DNA from: CAYMZZ01 sp046297935
GTDB lineage: Bacteria; Bacteroidota; Bacteroidia; Chitinophagales; Chitinophagaceae
Reading direction: 5' to 3'
Assembly (NCBI GenBank): GCA_046297935.1
Contig: JBKBHA010000002.1
Span: forward strand, 496,001-560,000
DNA: 64,000 bases
The position numbers and the translations under genes are program-made. This document shows, piece by piece, positions 45,436 through 53,103 of this stretch (the stretch's first letter is position 1; every line of letters begins with the position of its first letter). The notes beneath the pieces are model-generated. The model saw only the letters and a list, made by a program, of their open reading frames with translations. It was not told the origin of the DNA and did no database searches.

Positions 45436-46977
45436 CTAATAAACAAATGACTCCCGGTAGTTGTATAGATGTTGCCCTGTTACCGGGTTTCGATGAGAAG
45501 TCAGTAGTTCGGTCGGATAGCCAAACTCATTGTAACTGTACTCAAACTGGTAGGGCTCTGATTCAGCATATTCGTTTACATATACGGTCGTCTGTTGTTT
45601 ACGGTTGTAAACACTGTACACAAATCGCTTTTCATCCGGCAATCCAATAAACTGAAAAGGATTGATCGACTGATCATAGTTGTAAAGAGATTCCTGCAGG
45701 TTGCCATTATTGCTGGCATAAGTGCTTTTCAACATCCTGCCTTTATCGAATTCGCCCAAAAACTGATAGCGGAGCGCTGAAAAGTTGTACTCGTAAGAAG
45801 CTCCCACCTGTGCAATTTGGACACGATCATACCGGTCGGCATATGTGAGGTACTGCAACTGAATATGAGTAATGCTATCGCCTTGCTGAATTCGAATCAA
45901 AGAAAGCCGGCCATCGGCATTGTATTGATAGCTACTGTTGCCAATCTGTTCCTGCTTTTCATTTTTCCGAATCACGCGTGAAATCTTTCCATTGTTGTAC
46001 TCGGCTTCTTCCGTCATTGCTACAAAGGGCGTGTTATCCGGCGTCTTTCGAAAATGTAATACTTTTTGCAGTTGACCATTTGCCGAGTATTGAAATTCCG
46101 TTTTGGTTTCGGCCACCCAGGCGTTATTCACCCAGCGACTTCCAAAAATCTGTTTCAGCTTTCGCGGATTGGCAGATATTTGAAGTTGATAGATCTGACC
46201 CTCTTCAATATCGGCTGTGTCGAGCAGCAACTCTGCCACCTGACCCCACTTGACCATGCGAAATTGATGGCGTACAGCGGATGCCGGCAGCTCCAATTCG
46301 AACAAACCACCTGATGTACTCATTGGCAAACTGCTTACCTGATTCTGTGCATCCCAGCTATTGAGCTGGATAAAGGCGGGTATGCTGTCGTAAACAATAT
46401 CGCCTATTTTAACAATAGGATGAATCCTGATCTTTTTTTGCTGCACTGGCGGATCGTTGGGATCGGTGGGTTGGTTGAAAGTCCCTTCAGGATATCCAAA
46501 CATTGACTCCCTGTCGGCCGCTGTAACGGGCAACAGCTCCACATTGACAACACTAATGTTCTGCTGCGCGTTGGAAAAATCAATGGCAAGCGGGCGATTG
46601 ACCTGTTGGGCTTTGGCAAAGCCTGCCAGCGGTGTAGCAAAACGAACAAGGCCGGTTTTTCGCGCCAACAGAAATTTCTCCAGTTTGTAGCTGCCATTGG
46701 GTAGAATAAGGCGGGAACTGTACCATCCGCCAGAGTCGATCAGCGCGAGTTTCTGATTTACGAGGACTGGCTCATCGGCTGCATTTCGAATGCTGATAAT
46801 AAATTCCAGATCGCCAGCCGCTTCTGCAAGATTTGCAAGCCCGGAAGGCTTGAACTGCAATGTGAAATGGCTCGGTGGTGGAGGGCCGGGATTAGGTGCA
46901 GGATCTTTGTCCGTTTTTGTACAAGACAAAAAGAAAATTGTGCTAACGATAGTAGATAAAATGGCTATACGTTTCAT
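45436..46977 (-). CDS. Hypothetical lipoprotein, 513 residues
   Basis: Not a family I recognise by name. It has a lipoprotein signal (MKRIAILSTIVSTIFFLSC, Cys at 19) and a Pro-rich linker (DPAPNPGPPPPS). A beta-sandwich-like N-terminal half (FTLQFKPSGLANLAEAAGDLEF) is followed by a C-terminal half of YD-like strands (FQYSANGQLQKVLHFRK, YQYNADGRLSLIRIQ, FEYSYNEFGYPTELLTSH). Its C-terminal style resembles the secreted protein at 41147. It is probably surface-exposed. No partner gene is adjacent. Confidence 0.72.
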   Translation of the reverse strand: MKRIAILSTIVSTIFFLSCTKTDKDPAPNPGPPPPSHFTLQFKPSGLANLAEAAGDLEFIISIRNAADEPVLVNQKLALIDSGGWYSSRLILPNGSYKLEKFLLARKTGLVRFATPLAGFAKAQQVNRPLAIDFSNAQQNISVVNVELLPVTAADRESMFGYPEGTFNQPTDPNDPPVQQKKIRIHPIVKIGDIVYDSIPAFIQLNSWDAQNQVSSLPMSTSGGLFELELPASAVRHQFRMVKWGQVAELLLDTADIEEGQIYQLQISANPRKLKQIFGSRWVNNAWVAETKTEFQYSANGQLQKVLHFRKTPDNTPFVAMTEEAEYNNGKISRVIRKNEKQEQIGNSSYQYNADGRLSLIRIQQGDSITHIQLQYLTYADRYDRVQIAQVGASYEYNFSALRYQFLGEFDKGRMLKSTYASNNGNLQESLYNYDQSINPFQFIGLPDEKRFVYSVYNRKQQTTVYVNEYAESEPYQFEYSYNEFGYPTELLTSHRNPVTGQHLYNYRESFVY

Positions 46978-47299
46978 ACCAGTGATGTTGGGGAATTTCG
47001 AAGCCTGAACGTCAGGCTGTTTTCCGGTTAATAAAACTTTTTACAAAACTGATATGGATTCGGCCATAACAAAAGCCAACAGTGAATGAACCGTTGCCTG
47101 CCGTTCATCAACTGTACAAAATAGGTTGCCAGTTGCACAAAGATTCTATTTAATTGATTTTCATTCAATAAGAGATGTAAAATCGCGACGAAAATTTCGA
47201 CAAAATCGCCGCGCGACCATCTTTCCATCCGTTTATCCCGAACAGCATATTTCGGTTTTATTGGCATCATTTTTTCTTTTGTATAAAAAACGCTGCGAT
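46978..47299. other. Intergenic region upstream of the 513-residue lipoprotein gene
   Basis: A stretch of 322 bases without a convincing gene. No clear promoter for the minus-strand lipoprotein gene could be matched. An open frame runs through it into the small candidate gene at 47300, but its N-terminal residues look non-coding. Confidence 0.4.
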
Positions 47300-47503
47300 A
47301 TGTTGTCATCCAAAACTTCACCCACTACCCGCAAGCTGGTTCTTCGATTTGTTTTAGATCATGTTGATTTCAGGAAAAGGTCCCTTTATTTGCAAGAGAT
47401 CATTCGCATGGGGCGTAAAGATGACTGCTGGCGCAAGGCGCTGCTGATCTTCCTTGACAGTCCATTTCACACCCTCAATAAAAATCAAATTCTGCTTAAT
47501 TAG
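47300..47503 (+). CDS. Small basic hypothetical protein (uncertain)
   Basis: 67 residues from an ATG at 47300 (MLSSKTSPTTRKLVLRFVLDHVDF). It is rich in Lys/Arg with a hydrophobic central part (WRKALLIFLDSPF). No family is recognised. It is followed by a strong bidirectional terminator at 47552-47608, which gives some support. Coding status is not certain. Confidence 0.35.
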   Translation: MLSSKTSPTTRKLVLRFVLDHVDFRKRSLYLQEIIRMGRKDDCWRKALLIFLDSPFHTLNKNQILLN

Positions 47504-47551
47504 ACGGTTTCGGCATCGCCAATTCCGTTAGCAAAATATAGTACTGGTAAT

Positions 47552-47608
47552 ACAACAACCTAAAATAAAAAGCCACCTTACCGGTGGCTTTTTATTTTAG
47601 GTTGTTGT
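47552..47608. terminator. Long perfect-palindrome bidirectional terminator
   Basis: Two perfect 26-base arms (47552-47577 and 47583-47608) around a 5-base loop. The GC core agccacc / ggtggct is flanked by A- and T-rich arms, so it can terminate on both strands, for the plus-strand small gene and the minus-strand lipoprotein gene. Confidence 0.88.
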
Positions 47609-47611
47609 AAG

Positions 47612-48361
47612 TTAGGTATGGCCTAATCGTGGATCATCATAATAATCGTTTACCTGGTTCGGATTAGCTTTCCTGAGCTCGCCTATGGGCACCAGATTTT
47701 CCACTTTATTTCCCGGCGTATCTTCCTGATAAATATTGTTCCATAGTAAACCAGTGCTGGTAATTTCTACTTTCGACGTTTCACCATCGGCGTCCCGGTC
47801 ATCAAGTGCGCGAGCTGCAGTTGCCGAATTGCCTGAGAAGATTACCGTTTTACACTTCATGTTGACCAAGTGAGCGCGATTACCATCAATGATGCTTATC
47901 CATTGCAAAGCACCCGTTGAGCCTGGGCCGTCCGCCGCCATTGTAATCTTTACGCCGTCGGCCATTATCAGGCTGGTGCGGGCGCCATTTCGATCTTTCA
48001 TATGCTTGCCGTTTAAATTCTGATGATTGGCCACCAACATGTCCTGGCCGCCTGCCGAGCTAATTCCCCAATAACTGATCGAGAAACCGGCGTAGCCCGG
48101 GTCAGACACTATAACCCTGTCGGGTTCTATAGCAATGCGGGTGCCATCGCCAGCTGTGTAAATAATGGTCCCAGCTGTTACGTCGGTGCTCAGGCCATAA
48201 GACGGTGTAACAGACGTACAAGTCACCGGATCAGGCAGTTGCGGGGTCTCCTCTTCTGAACTTTTTTTGCATGAGAAAAGTACGGTGACCGATAAGCCGG
48301 CCACTGTTAAGAAATAGCGCAAGGTATTTGCATGCCGGGAGGCTTTTGTGGTCAATTTCAT
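47612..48361 (-). CDS. Hypothetical lipoprotein, 249 residues
   Basis: Family not recognised. The leader YFLTVAGLSVTVLFSC has a lipobox Cys, followed by an acidic linker (KKSSEEETPQLPDP). The mature domain has repeated Gly/Asp-rich strands (AGDGTRIAIEPDRVIVSDPGYAGFSISYWGISS, MADGVKITMAADGPGS), consistent with a beta-rich surface or periplasmic protein. It is monocistronic and ends at the long palindromic terminator. Confidence 0.7.
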   Translation of the reverse strand: MKLTTKASRHANTLRYFLTVAGLSVTVLFSCKKSSEEETPQLPDPVTCTSVTPSYGLSTDVTAGTIIYTAGDGTRIAIEPDRVIVSDPGYAGFSISYWGISSAGGQDMLVANHQNLNGKHMKDRNGARTSLIMADGVKITMAADGPGSTGALQWISIIDGNRAHLVNMKCKTVIFSGNSATAARALDDRDADGETSKVEITSTGLLWNNIYQEDTPGNKVENLVPIGELRKANPNQVNDYYDDPRLGHT

Positions 48362-48420
48362 ATTAAAGGTGATTTCAGGTTAATCGGTTCGCTCCTGATA
48401 AGGTCATCACCGTTGGGCTG

Positions 48421-48428
48421 TAATTTTG
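48421..48428 (+). promoter_or_regulatory. Putative -7 promoter element (TAATTTTG) of yqgE
   Basis: TAATTTTG at 48421-48428 matches TAnnTTTG. A second identical box at 48443-48450 is too close to the ATG at 48455. No -33 box stands at 19 bases. Confidence 0.4.
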
Positions 48429-48454
48429 GTGGAGCAGATGCTTAATTTTGAAGA

Positions 48455-48889
48455 ATGAAGCCCGGTCAGATTATCAAAAGCAGCTCACAACTAGACGGCA
48501 GCTATTTCGAAAACAGTCGGATTCTGATTGCAGAATACAACGAAAAAGGTGCACTCGGTTTCCTCCTGAACCGGCCATTTTCGCGCTCGTTAAATGAACT
48601 GGTGGAGTTCCGGCATAGTCCGCCCTTTCCCCTATTCGAAGGCGGACCTGTAGACCAGGAACATCTGTTTATTGTACATCGACGGCCCGACCTGATTGCT
48701 GGCAGCCGACCTGTGAACGATAAGTTGTTTATCGGGGGCGACATGAACGCCGCCGTGAAATATATAAACAATAAGACCCTTCAGCCGGGTGATATATTTA
48801 TTTTCGTTGGATACTGTGGCTGGAACAAAGGCGAACTGGACGCAGAAATGGAAGAAGGAAGCTGGTTCGCCGATGATGGGAGCATTTAA
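48455..48889 (+). CDS. yqgE: YqgE/AlgH family protein, C-terminally short
   Basis: Member of the YqgE/AlgH family (UPF0301), soluble proteins of unclear biochemical role. Conserved blocks are present: FENSRILIAEYNEKGALGFLLNRPFS near 20-45, LFEGGPVDQEHLFIVHRRPDL near 60-80, IGGDMNAAV near 92, and GYCGWNKGELDAEMEEGSWF near 118-137. Family members usually run to about 180-190 residues, but this one stops eight residues after the SW block, so about 40 C-terminal residues are missing. I find no continuation in another frame in the next 60 bases, so this is a true short form or an old truncation. Confidence 0.85.
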   Translation: MKPGQIIKSSSQLDGSYFENSRILIAEYNEKGALGFLLNRPFSRSLNELVEFRHSPPFPLFEGGPVDQEHLFIVHRRPDLIAGSRPVNDKLFIGGDMNAAVKYINNKTLQPGDIFIFVGYCGWNKGELDAEMEEGSWFADDGSI

Positions 48890-48956
48890 AATTAAACGCA
48901 ACCCCGGCGAAAGGTAAATGCCACAAAATCAACTGCAGCTTAAAAATTGATGAGAA

Positions 48957-49952
48957 ATGAATTATAGTTGGCTCTACCAGAGAAAAAAAACCCTGGTCCG
49001 TAAAGGCATTGTCCCTGGCATCAATATCAGACTACCGTACAAACGAATAATTTCACTCTTTACAGCCACCATGACGACATTCAGCCTGTTGAGCCAAACT
49101 GCCATTCCCCTGTATCCGGGCGTTATACCCAATAGCCACGATGTGGCGAACGAAGAAACCAGAGAAGACCACGACGACCGGGTACGTATTGCTAAAATTT
49201 CTGTGCCAACGATTACGCCTTTTCTTCCTGCTTCAGACAAAGCCAACGGCACCGCAGTACTCATTTTTCCGGGTGGTGGTTATGCCATTAATGCTATAAA
49301 GCACGAAGGGTACGATGTGGCAAGGAAGTTGAACGAATGGGGTATCGCCGCCTTTGTTGTTAAATACCGCGTTCTCGATAAGCGTACGATGCCCGACCCT
49401 TCCATTGGTCCGCTACAGGATGCTCAGCAGGCGATCCTAATGGTTCGAAAGAACGCGAAGCAATGGAATATCGACGCCGGAAGAATCGGCATTTTCGGAT
49501 TTTCGGCCGGAGGGCACCTTGCTTCCACCCTGGGCACCCATTTTGACTCAATCCTCGTTCCCAATCCCGAACACCTGTCGGCCCGCCCCGATTTTATGGT
49601 TCTCGCCTATCCTGTTATCAGCACCGACAGCAGCATCTGGCACGAGGGCTCTTTTGAAAATTTGTTGGGAAAAAATCCCGACGCAGCTGCTTTGCTAAAC
49701 TACTCTAATGAAAAGCAGGTAAAAGCCGACACGCCTCCCAGTTTTGTAATGCATGCTGCCGACGACAAAACTGTGCCGGTGGCAAACAGTATTCGATTTT
49801 TCGAAGCCCTTCAACGATCGGGAGTCGCTTCCGAATTGCACTTATATGAAAAAGGCGGGCACGGCTTCGGCATGTTCAATGCGCGCAGTGCCGACGACTG
49901 GATGGAGCGTTTAAAGAACTGGCTGAAGACTCATCACTGGGTCCGTCAGTAG
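48957..49952 (+). CDS. Secreted alpha/beta-hydrolase esterase (acetyl-xylan-esterase-like)
   Basis: Alpha/beta-hydrolase related to BD-FAE and acetyl-xylan esterases that act on carbohydrate esters. The oxyanion region FPGGGYAINAIKHEGYDVA (104-122), the nucleophile motif GFSAGG with Ser183, Asp270 in HAADDKTVPV and His302 in KGGHGFGMF form a complete catalytic triad. The hydrophobic stretch before SLLSQTAIPLYPG at about 30-46 looks like a signal peptide, so the real start may be internal. The first 25 residues are basic. Its neighbours are single genes, so the substrate is not given by context. Confidence 0.87.
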   Translation: MNYSWLYQRKKTLVRKGIVPGINIRLPYKRIISLFTATMTTFSLLSQTAIPLYPGVIPNSHDVANEETREDHDDRVRIAKISVPTITPFLPASDKANGTAVLIFPGGGYAINAIKHEGYDVARKLNEWGIAAFVVKYRVLDKRTMPDPSIGPLQDAQQAILMVRKNAKQWNIDAGRIGIFGFSAGGHLASTLGTHFDSILVPNPEHLSARPDFMVLAYPVISTDSSIWHEGSFENLLGKNPDAAALLNYSNEKQVKADTPPSFVMHAADDKTVPVANSIRFFEALQRSGVASELHLYEKGGHGFGMFNARSADDWMERLKNWLKTHHWVRQ

Positions 49953-49971
49953 TTATAAATCGACAATTGGG

Positions 49972-50886
49972 TTAACGACCCAGTTCGATCACCCTGTAAA
50001 ATTCCCGGTCGAAGATGCGGAAATAAAGCCAGCCGGGATAGTATCTGTACCAGGGCCAGATCTGCTTTAATGAATTCTGCTCCGTAGTATAAGCCAACAT
50101 CGCCTGTTTTTTTTGCGAACCGAAGTCCGATATATCGAATTCGACATCAGGCAGTGGCATGCCATTAATACCATGCAATTTTTTAGCTTGTTGATACGCC
50201 GGCATTTCCTTCATGATAGATTCAGCCAGAGAAGGGGGAAACACGGACTGATAAATTCGTTTCACACTGAATCCGGAATCCATTTGATGCTCGCGACAGT
50301 ATTCCAACACAAGACGACTTACAAGCGTGTGGTCGGGATGCCCATAACCGCCGATGCTATCATCCAGCGAAAATATTACGGAGGGCTGATAAGTCTCGAT
50401 ATAGTTGGCAATAATCGACCGGAGTGAATCAATTTGGTAATTTATGGCAAAGCTGTCGTAAGGCATCGCCATATACGGCCGCTCAACCAGAGTGTCTTTT
50501 CTGAAATTGAAATCAACAGGATCAACGCCATCCAGCCCTTGTATTGCTGCCGCTTGCTGCAATGCTGTCTTGCGAAACGGGATTTTACGCGCATCTTTTT
50601 CCCGGTAAATGCCTGCCTGCTGGTAGAAGCAAAGCTGGCGAATTTTCCAGCCGGCTGAAGTAAATTGTGCAAGCGTACCCGTGCTGCCTACAATGTCGTC
50701 GTCGTGAGCCACGATAATCAGGGCTTTTTTATTGGCAGCCGATGCAAAATAGGTATCGACCGGATACTTTTCCTCTGCCGAAAGCGTTGACAGATAGATC
50801 AAATGTGCCGATACAAACACGAGGAACAAAATGGCAATAACGAGCAGCCAACGGACTATTTTTTTCATGGCGGAGTTTGATTTCAC
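49972..50886 (-). CDS. PIG-L (LmbE-like) family deacetylase
   Basis: Metal-dependent N-acetyl deacetylase fold of the PIG-L/LmbE/MshB family. The N-terminal membrane anchor (VRWLLVIAILFLVFVSAHLIYL) is followed by the metal motif AHDDDIVGSTGTLAQF (about 59-75), where the usual AHPDD reads AHDDD. The second His motif is GYGHPDHTLVSRLV near 195. Insert GLDGVDPVDFNFRKDT fits the family. Start could be the MKK at 50868. It likely removes an acetyl group from a GlcNAc-type substrate outside the cytoplasm. The exact substrate is unknown. Confidence 0.85.
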   Translation of the reverse strand: MKSNSAMKKIVRWLLVIAILFLVFVSAHLIYLSTLSAEEKYPVDTYFASAANKKALIIVAHDDDIVGSTGTLAQFTSAGWKIRQLCFYQQAGIYREKDARKIPFRKTALQQAAAIQGLDGVDPVDFNFRKDTLVERPYMAMPYDSFAINYQIDSLRSIIANYIETYQPSVIFSLDDSIGGYGHPDHTLVSRLVLEYCREHQMDSGFSVKRIYQSVFPPSLAESIMKEMPAYQQAKKLHGINGMPLPDVEFDISDFGSQKKQAMLAYTTEQNSLKQIWPWYRYYPGWLYFRIFDREFYRVIELGR

Positions 50887-50957
50887 ACGAAACTAATCAG
50901 TCGTTTGCTGATCAATGTAGTACAAAACGGACATTTTTGATCTAATAAAACCATTCG

Positions 50958-51803
50958 ATGCCAGCCTATCACCAGATAATGTATCCTTCACAGGTTTTGA
51001 ACCCTTATGTCCGTTGTTATATCGAATTAACGATGGGTGCTGAGCGGTCCATGGCCAATTGCCTGTTGCCTGCCAAGACCGAAGCCGGATTATTTGTCAA
51101 TACCGGCCCAGCCCCTGCAATAGTGAGAGAAGGAGATGATATTGGCGGCGACATATCTGGGAACCCATTTGTTTGTAAAGTCAGAGGGGCGGTGTCTGAT
51201 GCTTCCCTTCGTTTGCACCTGGATGGTGTATTGAGCATGTTCGTTATACTTTTTCATCCCGCTGCCTTTTACCAATACTTTTCGCTACCGGCTCATGTGA
51301 TTGCTGAGAACTATACGCCGGCAGCCTGGGTGTTAGGACCGCAATGGGAAGAAATGGGACTTCGGGTTCGAGATGCTCCCGATTTTTTGCAACGGGTAAG
51401 TATTGCAGAGTCTTATCTCCTATCCCATTTTCCGGAACGACCGCTTAATAGCTCCATACTGGAAGTCATGAAAACTCCCATCCGCCGACCGCAAACTTCT
51501 GTACAGGATCTGGCTCGCGAATCCTTCTTGAGCGAGCGACAATTTCGTCGCCAGTTTTTGGAGCAGGTCGGAATTTCGCCAGCCCGTTATTTAAGCATCT
51601 GCCGCCTCAACCAGGTGCTGGAAGCAAAGCAATCGGCTCCTGAGCTATCGTGGCGGACCCTGGCTTTTGAATACGGCTATGCCGATTCGGCCCATCTATT
51701 AAAAGACATGAAAAAGCTGCTGGGTACGCAACCCTCCATGTTAAGCGAAGGCAATCATTTTCTAAATGTGCAGGGAACTCAGTTCCGGCTGGTTGCAAAC
51801 TGA
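50958..51803 (+). CDS. AraC-family transcriptional regulator
   Basis: 281 residues. The N-terminal domain (about 1-150, starting YHQIMYPSQVLNPYVRCYIELTM) is of the type common in Bacteroidota AraC regulators (DUF6597-like). The C-terminal double helix-turn-helix spans about 170-270: VQDLARESFLSERQFRRQFLEQVGISPARYLSICRLNQVLEA, then SWRTLAFEYGYADSAHLLKDMKKLLG. The effector is unknown. It is divergent from the PIG-L deacetylase gene, separated by about 70 bases, so it may control that gene. Confidence 0.9.
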   Translation: MPAYHQIMYPSQVLNPYVRCYIELTMGAERSMANCLLPAKTEAGLFVNTGPAPAIVREGDDIGGDISGNPFVCKVRGAVSDASLRLHLDGVLSMFVILFHPAAFYQYFSLPAHVIAENYTPAAWVLGPQWEEMGLRVRDAPDFLQRVSIAESYLLSHFPERPLNSSILEVMKTPIRRPQTSVQDLARESFLSERQFRRQFLEQVGISPARYLSICRLNQVLEAKQSAPELSWRTLAFEYGYADSAHLLKDMKKLLGTQPSMLSEGNHFLNVQGTQFRLVAN

Positions 51804-51891
51804 GTAGCAGCTATTTGTTAATATTTGTAGGTAACTGAATTCGCTTTTTTCGGGAATAGTTTCTTATTTTCGCTGCCGAAAAATAACAACC

Positions 51892-52113
51892 ATGAGTTCA
51901 GCTCATTACGACTACAACGAAGAGTTGCAAAAAGTGCAGGACAAGGATTTTACACATAGTTGGGTTTCCTCGTCCGGTTTTGTTTTTTACCTGAGTCTTG
52001 CATGCTTGATCGCCTTTTCATTTGGCGGTTGTTTCAAGCTGTATACCAAGCGTTACGAGAAGCCGCGCGTTACCATTCAGGAGAGCAGCCTGTATACTCC
52101 GAAGTATAAATAA
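51892..52113 (+). CDS. Small single-span membrane protein, hypothetical
   Basis: 73 residues: a soluble N-terminal segment (HYDYNEELQKVQDKDFTHSWV), one membrane helix (about 29-50, FVFYLSLACLIAFSFGGCF) and a basic C-terminal tail (KLYTKRYEKPRVTIQ). No family recognised. A box TTATTTTCG about 30 bases upstream is a near match to the -7 consensus. Directly upstream of the tRNA pair. Confidence 0.6.
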   Translation: MSSAHYDYNEELQKVQDKDFTHSWVSSSGFVFYLSLACLIAFSFGGCFKLYTKRYEKPRVTIQESSLYTPKYK

Positions 52114-52149
52114 TTTGGCAAAAAATTTTTTTGCAATAGTTGTATCACC

Positions 52150-52157
52150 TATTTTTG
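52150..52157 (+). promoter_or_regulatory. Putative -7 element (TATTTTTG) of the tRNA-Gly/tRNA-Leu unit
   Basis: TATTTTTG lies 36 bases before tRNA-Gly. A TTTG at 52130-52133 is 16 bases upstream, a short but possible spacer. Confidence 0.5.
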
Positions 52158-52193
52158 CAGCCCCATCGCTCACAAGGTGAACGACTTATAAAA

Positions 52194-52266
<73 letters not shown>

Positions 52267-52267
52267 C

Positions 52268-52295
52268 AAAACTCCCGCTGCTGCGGGAGTTTTTG
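52268..52295 (+). terminator. Hairpin between tRNA-Gly and tRNA-Leu
   Basis: Stem actcccgc / gcgggagt with loop tgct and a following T tract (TTTTTG). It would end or process the tRNA-Gly transcript. Confidence 0.75.
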
Positions 52296-52313
52296 TTTAC
52301 AGGCAGTTTGCCA

Positions 52314-52399
52314 GCCCTGGTGGTGAAATTGGTAGACACGCAGGACTTAAAATCCTGTGGCCAGCAATGGCCGTATCGGTTCAACTCCGATCCGGGGCA
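52314..52399 (+). tRNA. tRNA-Leu (anticodon UAA)
   Basis: 86 bases with the long variable arm of class II tRNAs. Acceptor GCCCTGG pairs with CCGGGGC, anticodon loop CTTAAAA gives TAA, variable arm TGGCCAGCAATGGCC, T-arm ATCGGTTCAACTCCGAT, discriminator A. CCA is not encoded. The last part (from 52366) is repeated at 52971-53009 after the GIY-YIG gene. Confidence 0.96.
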
Positions 52400-52404
52400 C
52401 AAAA
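52366..52404 (+). repeat. Direct repeat, left copy (3' end of tRNA-Leu)
   Basis: 39 bases, from the variable arm through the T-arm and acceptor strand plus caaaa, identical to 52971-53009. Together they flank the GIY-YIG gene like attachment sites. Confidence 0.9.
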
Positions 52405-52432
52405 GCCAGTCTTTGGACTGGCTTTCTGCGTG

Positions 52433-52564
52433 ATGAACTTTTTTGTGTATATCCTATATTCTGCCCGGTTGGCAAAGTTTTACACCGGTACTACTAACGA
52501 TGTTGACCGAAGGCTGGAAGAACATAATTCCCGCCTTTATAAAGATGCCTTTAGCGTCAAAGGT
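52433..52564 (+). CDS. GIY-YIG nuclease, left fragment up to assembly gap
   Basis: N-terminal 44 residues of a GIY-YIG endonuclease: MNFFVYILYSARLAKFYTGTTNDVDRRLEEHN. The motif pair is YIL...YTG, followed by the Arg-containing helix (NDVDRRLEEH). The fragment ends at a run of 100 N. Its last 121 bases (52444-52564) reappear right after the gap, so it probably belongs to the same gene as the fragment at 52666, unless two tandem copies exist. The ATG lies 34 bases after tRNA-Leu. Confidence 0.8.
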
Positions 52565-52664
52565 NNNNNNNNNNNNNNNNNNNNNNNNNNNNNNNNNNNN
52601 NNNNNNNNNNNNNNNNNNNNNNNNNNNNNNNNNNNNNNNNNNNNNNNNNNNNNNNNNNNNNNNN
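52565..52664. other. Assembly gap (100 N)
   Basis: Exactly 100 unknown bases, the usual placeholder for a scaffold gap of unknown size. The 121 bases on each side (52444-52564 and 52665-52785) are identical, so the gap is either two contig ends that overlap and were not merged or a collapsed tandem repeat. Confidence 0.97.
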
Positions 52665-52665
52665 T

Positions 52666-53103
52666 GTGTATATCCTATATTCTGCCCGGTTGGCAAAGTT
52701 TTACACCGGTACTACTAACGATGTTGACCGAAGGCTGGAAGAACATAATTCCCGCCTTTATAAAGATGCCTTTAGCGTCAAAGGTGTACCGTGGTCTCTT
52801 TTCTTACAAATCCCCTGCGAAAGCAGCCAGCAGGCATACGCACTTGAGCGCTTCATTAAAAAAATGAAGTCTGCCAGCTTTATACGAAGACTGAAAGAGC
52901 AGCCCGAAATCATCGAAGCCTTACTACAAAAAATAAACAACGGTGAAATTGGTATCCCGAGGCTTCGGGAAATGGCCGTATCGGTTCAACTCCGATCCGG
53001 GGCACAAAATAAAAACCGGCTTTCAGCCGGTTTTTATTTTGTCCGTCACCCCGTCTTCGACCGGGTGACAATTCCAATCGTTACCTTTTCCACACAAACA
53101 TGA
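52666..53103 (+). CDS. GIY-YIG nuclease, right fragment with tRNA-derived tail
   Basis: It continues the GIY-YIG domain: VYILYSARLAKFYTGTTNDVDRRLEEHNSRLYKDAFSVKG, then YALERFIKKMKSASFIRRL with the catalytic-type Glu. The start lies in or before the gap. Joined to the left fragment it gives a typical single-domain nuclease of about 95 residues plus a tail. The frame then runs without a stop through a relic of tRNA-Leu (GEIGIPRLREMAVSVQLRSGAQ is read from D-arm and 3'-half tRNA sequence) and even through a terminator-like hairpin to a TGA at 53103. Nuclease activity is a family property. A role in element mobility is inference. Confidence 0.75.
   Translation: MYILYSARLAKFYTGTTNDVDRRLEEHNSRLYKDAFSVKGVPWSLFLQIPCESSQQAYALERFIKKMKSASFIRRLKEQPEIIEALLQKINNGEIGIPRLREMAVSVQLRSGAQNKNRLSAGFYFVRHPVFDRVTIPIVTFSTQT
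52941..53009 (+). pseudogene. tRNA-Leu relic (D-arm piece plus 3' end) overlapping the GIY-YIG 3' end
   Basis: ggtgaaattggta (52942-52954) equals the D-arm of the upstream tRNA-Leu. It is followed by a small perfect hairpin tcccga-ggct-tcggga and then the 39-base 3' end (52971-53009), identical to the intact gene. The anticodon arm and the 5' acceptor strand are missing, so it is not a working tRNA. Confidence 0.82.
53010..53040 (+). terminator. Terminator after the tRNA-Leu relic
   Basis: Stem aaaaaccggc / gccggttttt with loop tttca and a trailing T-rich run. In the intact genome before insertion this may have been the terminator of tRNA-Leu itself. Confidence 0.75.
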
